A stretch of DNA of 64,000 nt from Bacteroidales bacterium (GCA_023229245.1 JALNZU010000018.1:1-64000), one strand, 5' to 3'. Positions 47,220 through 56,732 are shown, counted from the stretch's first letter. A program made the numbers and translations. The notes: generated by a model from the letters alone, not told the origin.

Positions 47220-47507
47220 ATGGAAAGACTGTTTTTACTTGTTTTCTGGATAATCATCAGCTTTTATGCAATCCGCATAGGATTCAGATATTTCCTGCCA
47301 TGGCTGATAAAACGAAAAGTAAGGAAAATGGGTGATCACTTTAGGAATACAACCGATCCTCAAGCCCGTAATCAGAAATCATCCAAGCAAAACGATGTTA
47401 CTATTCAATACACCTCAAAACAACGATCAGTCATAGACCCCGATATAGGTGAATATGTTGATTTTGAAGAAATTAACGAACCTAATAGCCCTGAACACCA
47501 TGAATAA
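47220..47507 (+). CDS. DUF4834 small membrane protein
   Basis: The 95-residue protein has one N-terminal transmembrane helix (about 3-25, LFLLVFWIIISFYAIRIGF) and a polar tail with an IDPDIGEYVDFEEI motif. I recognise this pattern as DUF4834, a small Bacteroidota family of unknown function. Its last 8 bases overlap the start of the YfhO gene, so the two are translationally coupled. It may assist or stabilise that large membrane protein; this is inference from coupling. Confidence 0.82.
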   Translation: MERLFLLVFWIIISFYAIRIGFRYFLPWLIKRKVRKMGDHFRNTTDPQARNQKSSKQNDVTIQYTSKQRSVIDPDIGEYVDFEEINEPNSPEHHE

Positions 47508-50010
47508 ACTAATGATCAGTTGGCAGAAACTCTTGCCTTATATCTCTGCTATAATCATATTTATTACTATTTCGGTAGTGTATTTTCATCCTATGTTGGA
47601 AGGCAAACGCTTGGACCAGCATGATATCACTATGTGGAAAGGGATGTCGAAAGAGATAGCCGACTACAGAGAGCAGACCGGCGAAGAAGCTTTATGGACC
47701 AACTCCATGTTTGGCGGAATGCCGGCATGGCAAATCTCAGTCGTATATACAGGGAATCTAGTCAGATATATTAAAAATCTGATATACAAGATATTGCCTT
47801 ATCCTATTGGAACAGTGTTCATGTATTTTCTTGGATTTTACATCCTGCTTCTTGTGCTACGCATCGATCCATGGCTTAGTCTGGCAGGTGCTGTAGCATT
47901 CGGGTTTTCATCCTACTTTTTTATCATCCTGGCTGCAGGACATTCATCCAAAGCTATGGCAATAGGTTTTATGGCACCTGTCATAGCCGGTATCGTATTA
48001 GCTTTCAGAGGAAAATATATTCAGGGAGGGCTGCTGACAGCCTTAGCATTGGCATTTGAATTAGAAGCAAATCACCTACAGATCACCTACTACTTATTGC
48101 TGTTGGTTGTTATCTTAGGAATCGTACAACTAATTGATGCCATACGTTTCAAAACTATTCCCCATTTTCTGAAAGCAAGTGGAATTTTGCTTTTATCAGC
48201 CTTATTTGCAGTATTGATCAACGGCACCAATCTTTTTGCCTCATGGGAATACGGAAAAGAAACTATGCGTGGTGCTCCCGTCCTAAGTAAAAATATAGAA
48301 GACCAGACCAAAGGTTTAGACCGTTCATATATCACGCATTGGAGTTATGGCATAGGCGAGACCTGGTCGCTTATGATACCCAATGCCAAAGGAGGTGCTA
48401 CAGCAATGATAGGCGCCACACATCCTTCATTAGAACATGCTGACCGAAATTTCAGACAAGCTATAGCCCAGCAAAATGCCTACTGGGGCGATCAACCCGG
48501 CACATCAGGACCGGTATATGTGGGAGCAATCATCGTGTTCCTGTTTTTTTTAGGACTATTCTTCGTAAAAGGAAAATATAAATGGATACTGCTGGCTGCT
48601 ACATTATTATCAATCTTGCTTGGTTGGGGTAAAAACTTTATGCCTTTTACCGATTTTTTTCTGGATTATATACCCGGCTATAACAAATTCAGAGCCGTTT
48701 CTATGACATTAGTCCTGGCAGAGTTCACTATTCCTTTATTAGGTTTTATGGGATTGTATGTGCTATATAAGAATCCTGCCCTTATAAAAGAAAAGTCGAA
48801 ATGGTTTTATACTGCTTTTGGACTGACAGGTGGTTTGAGCTTATTGTTTTATCTGTTTCCAACTATATTTTTTAATTTTTTCAGTAGCTTTGAACTGCAA
48901 CAGTTCGACATACTTCGTCAGTCGAACCCGGCTGATACCGGACAAATTAATTTCTTTATAGCAGAGTTGGAGAAAGTTCGTATTTCCATCTTTCGTAAAG
49001 ACAGCATCCGCTCTTTCTTGTTCATCAGCCTTGCAGCTGCCCTGATAGTTGCCTACGGCAAAAACCGTCTCAGACAACATGCCTTGACAGCATCGCTTAT
49101 CTTACTCATACTGATTGATATGGCTTCTGTCAGCTCCCGCTATCTGAACAGCAATAATTTTGTATCTAAGCGCAAAGTTGAAACACCTTTTCAAGCTTCG
49201 GCAGCCAACACAGCTATATTGAAAGACACTGATCCGGGTTATCGAGTCCTTGATCTGACTGTCAGCACATTCAATGATGCAGGAGCTTCCTATTTCCATC
49301 ATAGCGTTGGAGGATATCATGGAGCCAAGCTTCAGAGGTATCAGGATTTGATTGATCACCATCTGCAAGCTGAGATATTGGCTATCAATACGGTGATGCG
49401 GGATAGCCCTGATTTGCTGAGCATACAAGAAGTGCTACGAAACAATCAGGCACTCAATATGTTAAACACCCGCTATCTGATTTTCAATCCACAATCGCCA
49501 CCAATACGCAACATATACGCTTTTGGTGATGCCTGGCCGGTTGATGAAATAATCTGGGTTGACAGCCCCGATCAGGAGATAGAGTTATTGGAATCATACG
49601 AGCTATCGAAAACAGCTATCATCCACCATGAATTTAAAGAATTAATACCTGAGCAGACTGCATCTGACAGTATATCAGGAACTGTTCAGCTTACCTCATA
49701 CCGCCCTAACGAGCTGATCTATCATGCCGACCTTAATCAAGAAGGAATAGTAGTTTTTAGTCAGGTGTGGTACACCGCCGGATGGAAAGCTTATGTAAAC
49801 GGTCAGGAACAGCCATTGATACGGGCCGACTATATCCTACGGGCACTCGTACTGCCTGAAGGACAGTCGGAGATAGTGATGAAATTTGAGTCTAAAGTTT
49901 GGAAAATCGGGCAAAAGGTTTCTCTAGCAAGTTCATCATTATTGTTTTTACTGATCATTGCTTGGGCTCTGACTGTATGGCGGCGAAAAAACCGGGTCGA
50001 CCAAGCATGA
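47500..50010 (+). CDS. YfhO family membrane protein (GT-C-like)
   Basis: From ATG 47500 the product has 836 residues. That start overlaps the DUF4834 stop; an upstream start at 47449 is unlikely. About 12 transmembrane helices fill residues 10-560, and a soluble beta-rich C-terminal domain ends with one more helix (LASSSLLFLLIIAWALTVW). The early loop HDITMWKGMSKEIADYREQTG and NSMFGGMPAWQ are typical of Bacteroidota YfhO proteins. In Firmicutes YfhO is linked to glycosylation of lipoteichoic acid; in this phylum the substrate is unknown. It overlaps the downstream glycosyltransferase by ATGA, which supports a shared glycosylation task. Confidence 0.9.
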   Translation: MNKLMISWQKLLPYISAIIIFITISVVYFHPMLEGKRLDQHDITMWKGMSKEIADYREQTGEEALWTNSMFGGMPAWQISVVYTGNLVRYIKNLIYKILPYPIGTVFMYFLGFYILLLVLRIDPWLSLAGAVAFGFSSYFFIILAAGHSSKAMAIGFMAPVIAGIVLAFRGKYIQGGLLTALALAFELEANHLQITYYLLLLVVILGIVQLIDAIRFKTIPHFLKASGILLLSALFAVLINGTNLFASWEYGKETMRGAPVLSKNIEDQTKGLDRSYITHWSYGIGETWSLMIPNAKGGATAMIGATHPSLEHADRNFRQAIAQQNAYWGDQPGTSGPVYVGAIIVFLFFLGLFFVKGKYKWILLAATLLSILLGWGKNFMPFTDFFLDYIPGYNKFRAVSMTLVLAEFTIPLLGFMGLYVLYKNPALIKEKSKWFYTAFGLTGGLSLLFYLFPTIFFNFFSSFELQQFDILRQSNPADTGQINFFIAELEKVRISIFRKDSIRSFLFISLAAALIVAYGKNRLRQHALTASLILLILIDMASVSSRYLNSNNFVSKRKVETPFQASAANTAILKDTDPGYRVLDLTVSTFNDAGASYFHHSVGGYHGAKLQRYQDLIDHHLQAEILAINTVMRDSPDLLSIQEVLRNNQALNMLNTRYLIFNPQSPPIRNIYAFGDAWPVDEIIWVDSPDQEIELLESYELSKTAIIHHEFKELIPEQTASDSISGTVQLTSYRPNELIYHADLNQEGIVVFSQVWYTAGWKAYVNGQEQPLIRADYILRALVLPEGQSEIVMKFESKVWKIGQKVSLASSSLLFLLIIAWALTVWRRKNRVDQA

Positions 50011-51323
50011 AAAGGGTACTTATCTTAACCTACTACTGGCCACCATCGGGTGGTGCCGGAGTGCAGCGCTGGCTCAAATTCGTGAAATACCTCCGGCGAT
50101 TCAACTGGGAGCCTGTAGTAGTAACACCTGCCAATCCCGAACGACCTTATGAAGACCCAAGCCTGACAAAAGATATCCCTGCTGATACTCAAATAGTTAC
50201 TATACCTATCAAAGAACCTTATACCTGGTATAAGCGTTTTACGGGCAAACAGAAAGGCGAAACTTTTCAACATGGTTTTTTAAGGGAAGCGAAACAAAAA
50301 TCACCCGGACTAAAAGAAAAACTCTCGGTATGGATACGAGGTAATATATTTATCCCAGATGCCAGAGTACTGTGGGTCAGGCCGACCACAAATTTTTTAT
50401 CCAAATATTTACAAGCTCATCCGGTAGATCTCATCGTTTCTACCGGCCCTCCGCATTCTGTACATCTCATTGCAAAAGCCCTGAAACGAAAACATAAATT
50501 AGCCTGGATAGCCGATTTTCGGGACCCATGGACAGGTATCTACTATTTCGATAAACTCATGCTTACCTACCTCACAAAACGGATCCATCACCGTTTAGAG
50601 CGTTCGGTACTCAACAATGCAGACCATATTGTGGTGGTAGGCAATACCATGAAACATGACTTTCAACAAATCACCGTTCGCCCCATTACGGTGATCACCA
50701 ACGGTTATGATCAGGAAGATTTTGAGAAGGTTTCGCTGCAAAGGCCCAATAAATTCCGTATGGTTTATACCGGTATGTTCCTACCCGATCAGAATCCTCC
50801 CGAATTATGGCAGGCATTATCTGAGCTTATACAAGAGCATGAAGATTTCGGCAAATGGTTTGAGCTTTTATTGGTAGGCAAAACCGATCAAAGTATTTTG
50901 CAACAGATACATAAAACCGGCTTGGGAGAGCACACTCACATTCAGGACTATGTACCGCATAGCGATCTGCCTTCTGTTTGGGAAAAAGCCGCAGTGCTAT
51001 TGCTTAGTATCAACAGAATACCCAATGCAGCGTATATACTTACCGGAAAGGTTTTCGAGTACTTAGGCTCAGGAAGACCCATTTTGGCTATTTGCCCAGA
51101 ATCAGGTGATATAGCCGGGATCATCAAAGAAACTAAAACCGGTATAGTAGTCCCGTTCAACCAAAAAGAACGCTTAAAAGACAGCATACTGAAGCTGTTC
51201 ACTGACTACAAACACCAAAAAAGCACACTCCCTTCTATTGCGATTACTAAATACTCACGTCTTTCGCTCACTCAACAAATGGCTGAGGTGTTTGATGAGG
51301 TGACAACTCATTCAAATGCTTAG
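50007..51323 (+). CDS. GT4-type glycosyltransferase
   Basis: Start ATG 50007 overlaps the YfhO stop by ATGA; longer upstream starts lie inside that gene. The 438-residue product has the GT-B layout: an N-terminal LTYYWPPSGGAGVQR loop, the middle segment DFRDPWTG, a hinge near VITNGYD, and the nucleotide-sugar end with VFEYLGSGRPILAICPESGD. That is the GT4 (RfaB-like) family. It adds a sugar to a lipid or polysaccharide acceptor at the cytoplasmic face. The donor cannot be assigned. Confidence 0.92.
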   Translation: MKRVLILTYYWPPSGGAGVQRWLKFVKYLRRFNWEPVVVTPANPERPYEDPSLTKDIPADTQIVTIPIKEPYTWYKRFTGKQKGETFQHGFLREAKQKSPGLKEKLSVWIRGNIFIPDARVLWVRPTTNFLSKYLQAHPVDLIVSTGPPHSVHLIAKALKRKHKLAWIADFRDPWTGIYYFDKLMLTYLTKRIHHRLERSVLNNADHIVVVGNTMKHDFQQITVRPITVITNGYDQEDFEKVSLQRPNKFRMVYTGMFLPDQNPPELWQALSELIQEHEDFGKWFELLLVGKTDQSILQQIHKTGLGEHTHIQDYVPHSDLPSVWEKAAVLLLSINRIPNAAYILTGKVFEYLGSGRPILAICPESGDIAGIIKETKTGIVVPFNQKERLKDSILKLFTDYKHQKSTLPSIAITKYSRLSLTQQMAEVFDEVTTHSNA

Positions 51324-51408
51324 CAGAAGTACAAGTTCAGGCATACTTCACACCCCTTTTTTCAAATATATATGTTTGGGTAATTCAATCACATCAGTAG
51401 ATTCAATG

Positions 51409-51440
51409 AAAAAAGCCCTGTCATTTCCGACAAGGCTTTC
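51409..51440 (-). terminator. Terminator of the sialidase-like gene
   Basis: AAAGCC-C-TGTC and GACA-A-GGCTTT make a 10-bp stem with one mismatch and a 6-nt loop. The six A residues at 51409-51414 give U6 on the minus strand, so it serves the minus-strand gene. Confidence 0.7.
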
Positions 51441-51462
51441 AAATTGCGTATTATCTCATTAT

Positions 51463-53286
51463 CTATTGCACAATCAATTTTTGCACCGCTTGCTCATTTC
51501 CGGTTTTGACTTTTACGAAATACAGTCCACTCTTCATTCCATTCATCTGTAATTCAACAGGGTGTGGTCCTCCATGTGTAAGATATCTAGCGGTTTTATA
51601 TACCTCTTGTCCTACTGCATTGACTATGCAGATCTCTGCTAATACGGCTTTATCCACATTGATCACTATACGGGCATAATCGCTTGCAGGATTAGGGCTG
51701 ATCTGGTCTATGGCTACGATACGTGCGGGTATTTCACACACTCCAACCATCAAATCTTCAGCTAAATAAACTATATTATTATCCCTTATCTGATGTTCTA
51801 CCCCACTGGCAGCCATGCCCGGCGCATCGTCTGACTGATAGATCAGATGCCACTTACCGTTTACGGTAGGTGAAGCTGAGGGGAATACGCATTCACTAAA
51901 GAGATGAAAAATATCACCAGTCAAATCAACGCCCTCACTCCATGTTTGGCCATAGTCTTCTGAGAACTTCATCCAAATATGGCGATAGTTGTATTCCTCT
52001 GTATTAAAACCGGCTGTTACAGCGCTATAAAAAGCGTATAGAATTTTAGACTGAGAGTCAAAGACTAATTGTGGCATACTGGTAATAGATGCATAATAAG
52101 TTGCTATTCCCACCAAAGTATCTATTTCATTATCTTCTAATCTTGCTAACAGATATTCCGATGGCACTTCCGATGGATCGGTTATATCCGAACCTATCAT
52201 AGTAGAATCAAGTGCAGGCAGATTCTCGTTCCAATATAATAATCCATTGGAGTATGGGAAGTAGAACAAACCGCCAGCGCCGTCGGCTCTGTGTAATCTT
52301 CTACCGGACGAGACATGCACCTGTCCTAAGTCGTCAATTACGATGCTATGGTAGGAATCGACTGCTCCGTATCTTGGATACTCTATGCTGCCGTCCATAA
52401 ATGGGTCGGGGCTCAGGTAGTAGTCAAATCGTTCCCATGAATCACCATTATCGGTTGATTTCATAACAACTACATCACTGTATCCGTCTCCTGCAACTAA
52501 GGCCAATGTCTCACCAACAGGTTCGGCAAAAGCAAAACGATCAGCGCCTATCCCTTTGAATCGGCTTTGGTCAATTCCGTCAATCACCTGATGTTCTATC
52601 TCCCAGGTTTCACCTCCATCGCTTGAGCGGCTATATGTCAAAGCTCCTTCAAGACCTTGATAGGGCATAGTATTGCGCGTCTGAGCGATCAGATGTATGG
52701 TACGCCGATCAGGGCCGTTTGTTACTATGCGTGGATACAACAGGTCAATTTCATCAGGACCGGCAAAGGTGAATGAATTCCACTCTCCGGTTCCCTTAGT
52801 TTCGCGCCAGCTAAACACCAAACCGGTTACATTAGCCGTATGTGCAGCTACTATTTCACCATTTTCACCAAAAGGTGCGTAAGCCGGCCATCCTGTCTTA
52901 ACCGATTCAATGCGTGCGCTTGGCATAGGTCCCCAGCTAATACCATCAAAATAATTATAGCCTGTGCCACGGTCTGGATAGCCCTCATCCATTACACCAC
53001 GCATCCAGGTAGCACCTATGGTACCATCAGGATAGAGATGGATGCGTCGCTGCATCGAATAGTTCGACTGACGGTCGTACCGGCAATCGCCTATCACTAC
53101 ATCCTGTGCTATGTAATTAGTGACAAACTCATTATAGGGGGCTGGAAACTCATTATATTCATCTGCCCGCTGTTCAACGATCACTTGCTGCTGTTTCCAG
53201 CGTTCAAACTGGCGTTGCAAGGGTGTTTGAGCCATAACCATCAGACTACCAGCTCCTAACACAAAAATTAGTAAAACTTTTTTCAT
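51463..53286 (-). CDS. Sialidase/BNR-like beta-propeller protein, T9SS cargo
   Basis: The 607-residue protein has a signal peptide (1-19, GSLMVMAQ). A propeller-like body has BNR-type Asp-box loops (SRSSDGGETWE, KSTDNGDSWERF, KFSEDYGQTWSEG). A T9SS sorting domain closes it (ISPNPASDYAR, KLIVQ). The fold is that of sialidases and other exo-glycosidases. I could not pick out a full arginine triad, so enzymatic activity is unproven. A -7 box TATTTTTG lies upstream on the minus strand (53329-53322). It is likely a surface or secreted glycan-binding or glycan-cleaving protein. Confidence 0.82.
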   Translation of the reverse strand: MKKVLLIFVLGAGSLMVMAQTPLQRQFERWKQQQVIVEQRADEYNEFPAPYNEFVTNYIAQDVVIGDCRYDRQSNYSMQRRIHLYPDGTIGATWMRGVMDEGYPDRGTGYNYFDGISWGPMPSARIESVKTGWPAYAPFGENGEIVAAHTANVTGLVFSWRETKGTGEWNSFTFAGPDEIDLLYPRIVTNGPDRRTIHLIAQTRNTMPYQGLEGALTYSRSSDGGETWEIEHQVIDGIDQSRFKGIGADRFAFAEPVGETLALVAGDGYSDVVVMKSTDNGDSWERFDYYLSPDPFMDGSIEYPRYGAVDSYHSIVIDDLGQVHVSSGRRLHRADGAGGLFYFPYSNGLLYWNENLPALDSTMIGSDITDPSEVPSEYLLARLEDNEIDTLVGIATYYASITSMPQLVFDSQSKILYAFYSAVTAGFNTEEYNYRHIWMKFSEDYGQTWSEGVDLTGDIFHLFSECVFPSASPTVNGKWHLIYQSDDAPGMAASGVEHQIRDNNIVYLAEDLMVGVCEIPARIVAIDQISPNPASDYARIVINVDKAVLAEICIVNAVGQEVYKTARYLTHGGPHPVELQMNGMKSGLYFVKVKTGNEQAVQKLIVQ

Positions 53287-53381
53287 GACTTATCAGCTTT
53301 GGTTAATAATAAATGAAGCCTCAAAAATAATATTTAAAAGATGGATTAAAAAAAAAATTTATCTACAAGAAGAAAATAAAA

Positions 53382-53411
53382 AAAACCCTGTATAGGTTTA
53401 TACAGGGTTTT
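53382..53411 (-). terminator. Terminator of the two small minus-strand genes
   Basis: AAAACCCTGTATA and TATACAGGGTTTT form a 13-bp perfect stem with a GGTT loop. Eight A residues just left of it (53378-53385) give a U tract on the minus strand. Confidence 0.85.
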
Positions 53412-53460
53412 CAAAAAGGAAGGCTGTTTGAAATAATTCCTTCGGGCTTAGAGAAAGGAA

Positions 53461-53646
53461 TTACAAATAAAACGACCGCTTATTAATTATAGAGTACAAG
53501 CGATAAATTGGTTGGTCATCAATAAGTTCAAAAAAATATACCTTATGACCATTTTTAAACACCTTGGCTTTTATATCTTTAACTGGATAAGCCTCTAAAC
53601 CAAAGTCCATAATTTCTTTTTCGGTATAAGATTCGTTGACTTTCAT
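53461..53646 (-). CDS. Small hypothetical protein, 61 residues
   Basis: The product reads MKVNESYTEKEIMDFGLEAY and continues with a beta-hairpin-like segment (VKDIKAKVFKNGHKVYFFELI) to RSFYL. No family is recognised. It begins 5 bases after the zinc-ribbon ORF and is followed by a strong terminator, which supports a true two-gene unit rather than chance ORFs. Confidence 0.55.
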   Translation of the reverse strand: MKVNESYTEKEIMDFGLEAYPVKDIKAKVFKNGHKVYFFELIDDQPIYRLYSIINKRSFYL

Positions 53647-53651
53647 GGTGA

Positions 53652-53798
53652 TTATTTTATTTTAATTGTAAAACCATCTTTTATACAAACCGGACAAAGG
53701 CCATTTTTTACCACCGAAATATATCCGCAGCGTGAGCAGCTAAAATATTTATGGGTTAGAGTCGTTTCTTTGTTCCGGCGAATTTTTAATACAAGCAT
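53652..53798 (-). CDS. Small zinc-ribbon protein, 48 residues
   Basis: From ATG 53798 the product has MLVLKIRRNKETTLTHK, then two CxxC knuckles (SCSRCGY and GLCPVCI) 13 residues apart, as in rubredoxin-like or small zinc-ribbon proteins, and ends FTIKIK. A TTG at 53840 would add 14 residues. The basic N terminus and single zinc ribbon would suit RNA, ribosome or DNA contact, but the role is unknown. It is paired with the 61-residue gene. Confidence 0.55.
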   Translation of the reverse strand: MLVLKIRRNKETTLTHKYFSCSRCGYISVVKNGLCPVCIKDGFTIKIK

Positions 53799-54161
53799 AT
53801 TTTTAATCTTTGATCCACCCTTAGTCAATTTATGTGCCAAACAAAAAAAACACTAAAACAAATCGTCCTTATATATCTGATTATAAGGTTAATAGAAATT
53901 TTTATTTTTACATATTATAAATCTTTCATCCAAAATACGAAAGCATTCTGATTACGCAATCGGAGATACTATCCGAAAATGGACAATCAAATAAACCCTC
54001 ATAGCGGGTTATCCATGCAGGCAGTACTCCTATAAAAAAAGGCGGTATGACCGAAATAAACAGCATTACATCATCTCGAACAGCTTTTCACACTTATGAG
54101 TAATCTCACATTTATTTAGAAACAGGTCTCTTTTCTTTATGTAATTTTGTATAAAAAAGTC
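53799..54161. other. Divergent AT-rich region with the deoC promoter
   Basis: A perfect -7 box TAATTTTG lies at 54142-54149, only 12 bases before the deoC ATG, so that mRNA would have a very short leader. A small hairpin (AACCC/GGGTT near 53995-54010) is also seen. No gene is convincing. Confidence 0.5.
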
Positions 54162-54986
54162 ATGGAATTTTCAGCATATACCCAAACCTCGGATACTCTA
54201 CAAGCTCGGATCAAGGATATCTCAAATCGTCGGATAGATGATAAACCCAAAGTTCTGCGAGATCTTTTTTCATTTTTAGACCTTACTACTTTGGAAGCTA
54301 CTGATCATACCGCCCGCATCCGTACATTTTGTAGTCAGGCATTAGAATATCATTCCAAAGGCCTCACTGTAGCTGCTGTATGTGTGTATATGCCATTTAT
54401 TGGCATATGTCGTGAGATGCTCCAACACACTGATATACTGATTGCTACCGTATCGAACTCATTTCCTTCAGGACAATTACCTCTCCATTTGAAATTAGAA
54501 GAGGTTCGCTGGGCTGTTGAACAAGGTGCTGATGAGATAGATATGGTTATCAATAGAGGTAAAATGTTGGAAGCCGCTTATGATGATGTCTTTACTGAGA
54601 TCAGAGAGACGAAAAAAGCTTGTGGTCAAGCCAGATTAAAAGTCATATTAGAAACGGGTGAATTAGGTGATCCGCTGATCATCCGTAAGGCCTCTGAGTT
54701 AGCTTTATTAGCTGGGGCCGATTTTTTAAAAACATCTACAGGCAAGGTACAGCCAGCGGCAACACCTGAAGCAGCTGTGGTGATGCTCGACACTATACAA
54801 GAATATTTTCAGGCAACCGGTAAGCAGGTTGGTTTCAAGCCGGCCGGCGGAATAACGGATGCTGAAACAGCATTACTTTATTATAAATTAGTTGACCATA
54901 TCTTGGGAAATAAATGGCTATGTCCGCAACTCTTTCGCATAGGAGCCAGCCGTTTAGCCAGTAAGCTGAATGAACTCATCCCATAA
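54162..54986 (+). CDS. deoC: Deoxyribose-phosphate aldolase
   Basis: From ATG 54162 (274 residues) the TIM-barrel aldolase has the proton-relay aspartate in DEIDMVINRG (near 127), Schiff-base lysine 190 in DFLKTSTGK and lysine 226 in GFKPAGG. It splits 2-deoxyribose-5-phosphate into glyceraldehyde-3-phosphate and acetaldehyde in deoxynucleoside salvage. A TTG at 54147 is rejected because it lies within the -7 promoter box. No other deo gene is adjacent. Confidence 0.96.
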   Translation: MEFSAYTQTSDTLQARIKDISNRRIDDKPKVLRDLFSFLDLTTLEATDHTARIRTFCSQALEYHSKGLTVAAVCVYMPFIGICREMLQHTDILIATVSNSFPSGQLPLHLKLEEVRWAVEQGADEIDMVINRGKMLEAAYDDVFTEIRETKKACGQARLKVILETGELGDPLIIRKASELALLAGADFLKTSTGKVQPAATPEAAVVMLDTIQEYFQATGKQVGFKPAGGITDAETALLYYKLVDHILGNKWLCPQLFRIGASRLASKLNELIP

Positions 54987-55042
54987 AAACAGCATACGAT
55001 ACAAGTTCAATAAGTACATGCGACTTTTCAGTAAGAATAACG

Positions 55043-55050
55043 TACCTTTG
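55043..55050 (+). promoter_or_regulatory. -7 promoter box of the thioredoxin-fold gene
   Basis: TACCTTTG matches TAnnTTTG and lies 19 bases before the ATG at 55069. No clear -33 box is found. Confidence 0.5.
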
Positions 55051-55068
55051 CCATAAAACAGCATTCAA

Positions 55069-55866
55069 ATGAAACGACTTCTACTTTTACTTGTTACACT
55101 CGTTTACCTGATACCTCTAACTAAAAGCCAGACACAGCTTACTACTGCCATAGATTTTTGGGCCAAAACCATAGACGGCGAGTTGTTCGAGATGTTTCCC
55201 ACCTTAGATGAAGGGAAATTAGTTGTGATGGACTTTTTCAGCACATCCTGCTACTCGTGTCAGATATATGCGTATGATTTTCAGTTAGCATATGAAGGCT
55301 TTGGATATAACGAAGGCAATGTGTTTTTTATTGGTATGAACTATAATGGAGACAACGAGCAGGTAAGAGTATTCGATTCTACATATAACATCACTTTGCC
55401 TAGCGTTAGCGGTCTTGATGGCGGTGGAAACAAGGTGTTTGAAGCTTATGAGATAATCTCTTATCCTACTGTGATCGTTGTTAAGCCTGACAAATCCATT
55501 TCGGCTCAATATATTTGGCCACCGACAGTTGAAAACATTACCGAAGAAGTGCTGTCGGCCGGAGGCATATGGGTCGGGATACCGGAAACCGCAAATCAGC
55601 TGCCTTTTTCAATCTACCCTAATCCGGCTTCTCATACAGCACATATAGCATGGGATAAACCCTTTACTCAAGCCAGGCTTCAGCTTCAAAGCATTGACGG
55701 AAATATTTTGTATCAGCAGGAATTGAATAGAGCTCACACAATACAGCAGACACAGTCAATTGAACTGCCGATATCCGGACTGGAAAATGGTATATATATT
55801 GTTACCGTGTCCACTGACAAAATTAGGTTTACTCAAAAGTTAGTCATACATCATACATTGAAATAA
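55069..55866 (+). CDS. Secreted thioredoxin-fold protein with T9SS sorting domain
   Basis: The 265-residue product has a signal peptide (1-20, PLTKSQ). A TlpA/redoxin domain carries the active pair C61-Y-S-C64 (FFSTSCYSCQ) and the cis-proline motif ISYPTVIVV near residue 140. A T9SS sorting domain follows (SIYPNPASHTA, KLVIHHTLK). Thioredoxin-fold proteins normally reduce or exchange disulfides in the periplasm; the T9SS tail sends this one to the cell surface or outside. A lipoprotein gene follows after 5 bases, probably in the same operon. Confidence 0.88.
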   Translation: MKRLLLLLVTLVYLIPLTKSQTQLTTAIDFWAKTIDGELFEMFPTLDEGKLVVMDFFSTSCYSCQIYAYDFQLAYEGFGYNEGNVFFIGMNYNGDNEQVRVFDSTYNITLPSVSGLDGGGNKVFEAYEIISYPTVIVVKPDKSISAQYIWPPTVENITEEVLSAGGIWVGIPETANQLPFSIYPNPASHTAHIAWDKPFTQARLQLQSIDGNILYQQELNRAHTIQQTQSIELPISGLENGIYIVTVSTDKIRFTQKLVIHHTLK

Positions 55867-55871
55867 AAACG

Positions 55872-56282
55872 ATGTCAGTCTTAAAAAGAATTTCTCAATT
55901 TAGTTTGCTTGTTTTATTGCTGCCGTTATTTTACAGCTGCGAATTAGATGATGATTTTGATCTTGACTCCGATGATCCAATAGCAATGTATTTAGGTGGT
56001 TGGTCGGTAAGCGACAATGCGACCAAGCTTAACTATACGGTTACTATTCGTCGAAACCCAGAAAACTCCACAGAAGTTTTGATAGATAATTTTGCCGGAT
56101 CGGGTGATGCAGCAAAAGCATTGGTTACAGGTAAAACCCTTACCCTGACCAGTATTACTGTTGGAAACGGATGGAGAATTTCGGGCTACGGTACGTATAA
56201 AAACTCTGGTCGTATTGATTTCTGGTATAGCCTGACAATTTCCGGTGATCAGGAAGAGCGGTTTGCCTTATTCAGCAGATAG
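55872..56282 (+). CDS. Small lipoprotein of unknown family
   Basis: The 136-residue protein has a lipoprotein signal with lipobox LFYSC (Cys near 23). An acidic linker follows (ELDDDFDLDSDD), whose many acidic residues after the cysteine resemble the Bacteroidota surface-export signal for lipoproteins. A beta-rich domain follows (YLGGWSVSDN, SGYGTYKNSGRID). It is co-transcribed by spacing with the thioredoxin-fold gene. Its last 15 bases overlap the end of the convergent DUF4296 gene. No function is known. Confidence 0.75.
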   Translation: MSVLKRISQFSLLVLLLPLFYSCELDDDFDLDSDDPIAMYLGGWSVSDNATKLNYTVTIRRNPENSTEVLIDNFAGSGDAAKALVTGKTLTLTSITVGNGWRISGYGTYKNSGRIDFWYSLTISGDQEERFALFSR

Positions 56283-56678
56283 CCCTTGTAGAGTCTGTTC
56301 TGTTTCCGACTGCATACGCTCTAAACGCTTGGTTATACTGTCGTACATTACCTCCATCTTATCTGGAAACCGATTATAATAGTTCAGGTTTTCTTCAAAC
56401 AGTTCCTGAGTTAGTCCATGGTTTCGAAACACCGCATCAAAATATTGCTGCTTTTCCTCATGTATGGCTTGCCCAAGGTTCCTCTTAAAATTCAGTGCAG
56501 CTTCTGCAATATGAATATCCATCAGCAGCTCTGTCATTTGGTTCTGACTTAGTAATACAGAGGGAGTATGCTCTTTGGCCGGAGATGAAAGGCATGAAGC
56601 CAGACCAAGCAGCAGGACGATACAGCCCCACATCACTAACTGGCCTACAAAGGAATATTGAAGACTATATTGTTTCAT
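56268..56678 (-). CDS. DUF4296 lipoprotein
   Basis: The 136-residue protein has a lipobox (LLGLASC, Cys near 29) and then the DUF4296 pattern: ELLMDIHIAEAALNFKR and a helical segment with FRNHGLTQELFEENLNYY. This family is confined to Bacteroidota and has no known role. It starts 54 bases after recQ on the same strand and may share its transcript. It overlaps the convergent lipoprotein gene by 15 bases. Confidence 0.85.
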   Translation of the reverse strand: MKQYSLQYSFVGQLVMWGCIVLLLGLASCLSSPAKEHTPSVLLSQNQMTELLMDIHIAEAALNFKRNLGQAIHEEKQQYFDAVFRNHGLTQELFEENLNYYNRFPDKMEVMYDSITKRLERMQSETEQTLQGLSAE

Positions 56679-56732
56679 CTGATGATGTTATACATACCAT
56701 TACTGCGGATGGATGTTACAGGTAAGGGACAC

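Noticed and set aside
53799..54161. Small hairpin near 53995-54010 as a terminator or RNA gene
   Set aside because: The stem has only 5 bp and no T tract; not enough for a feature.
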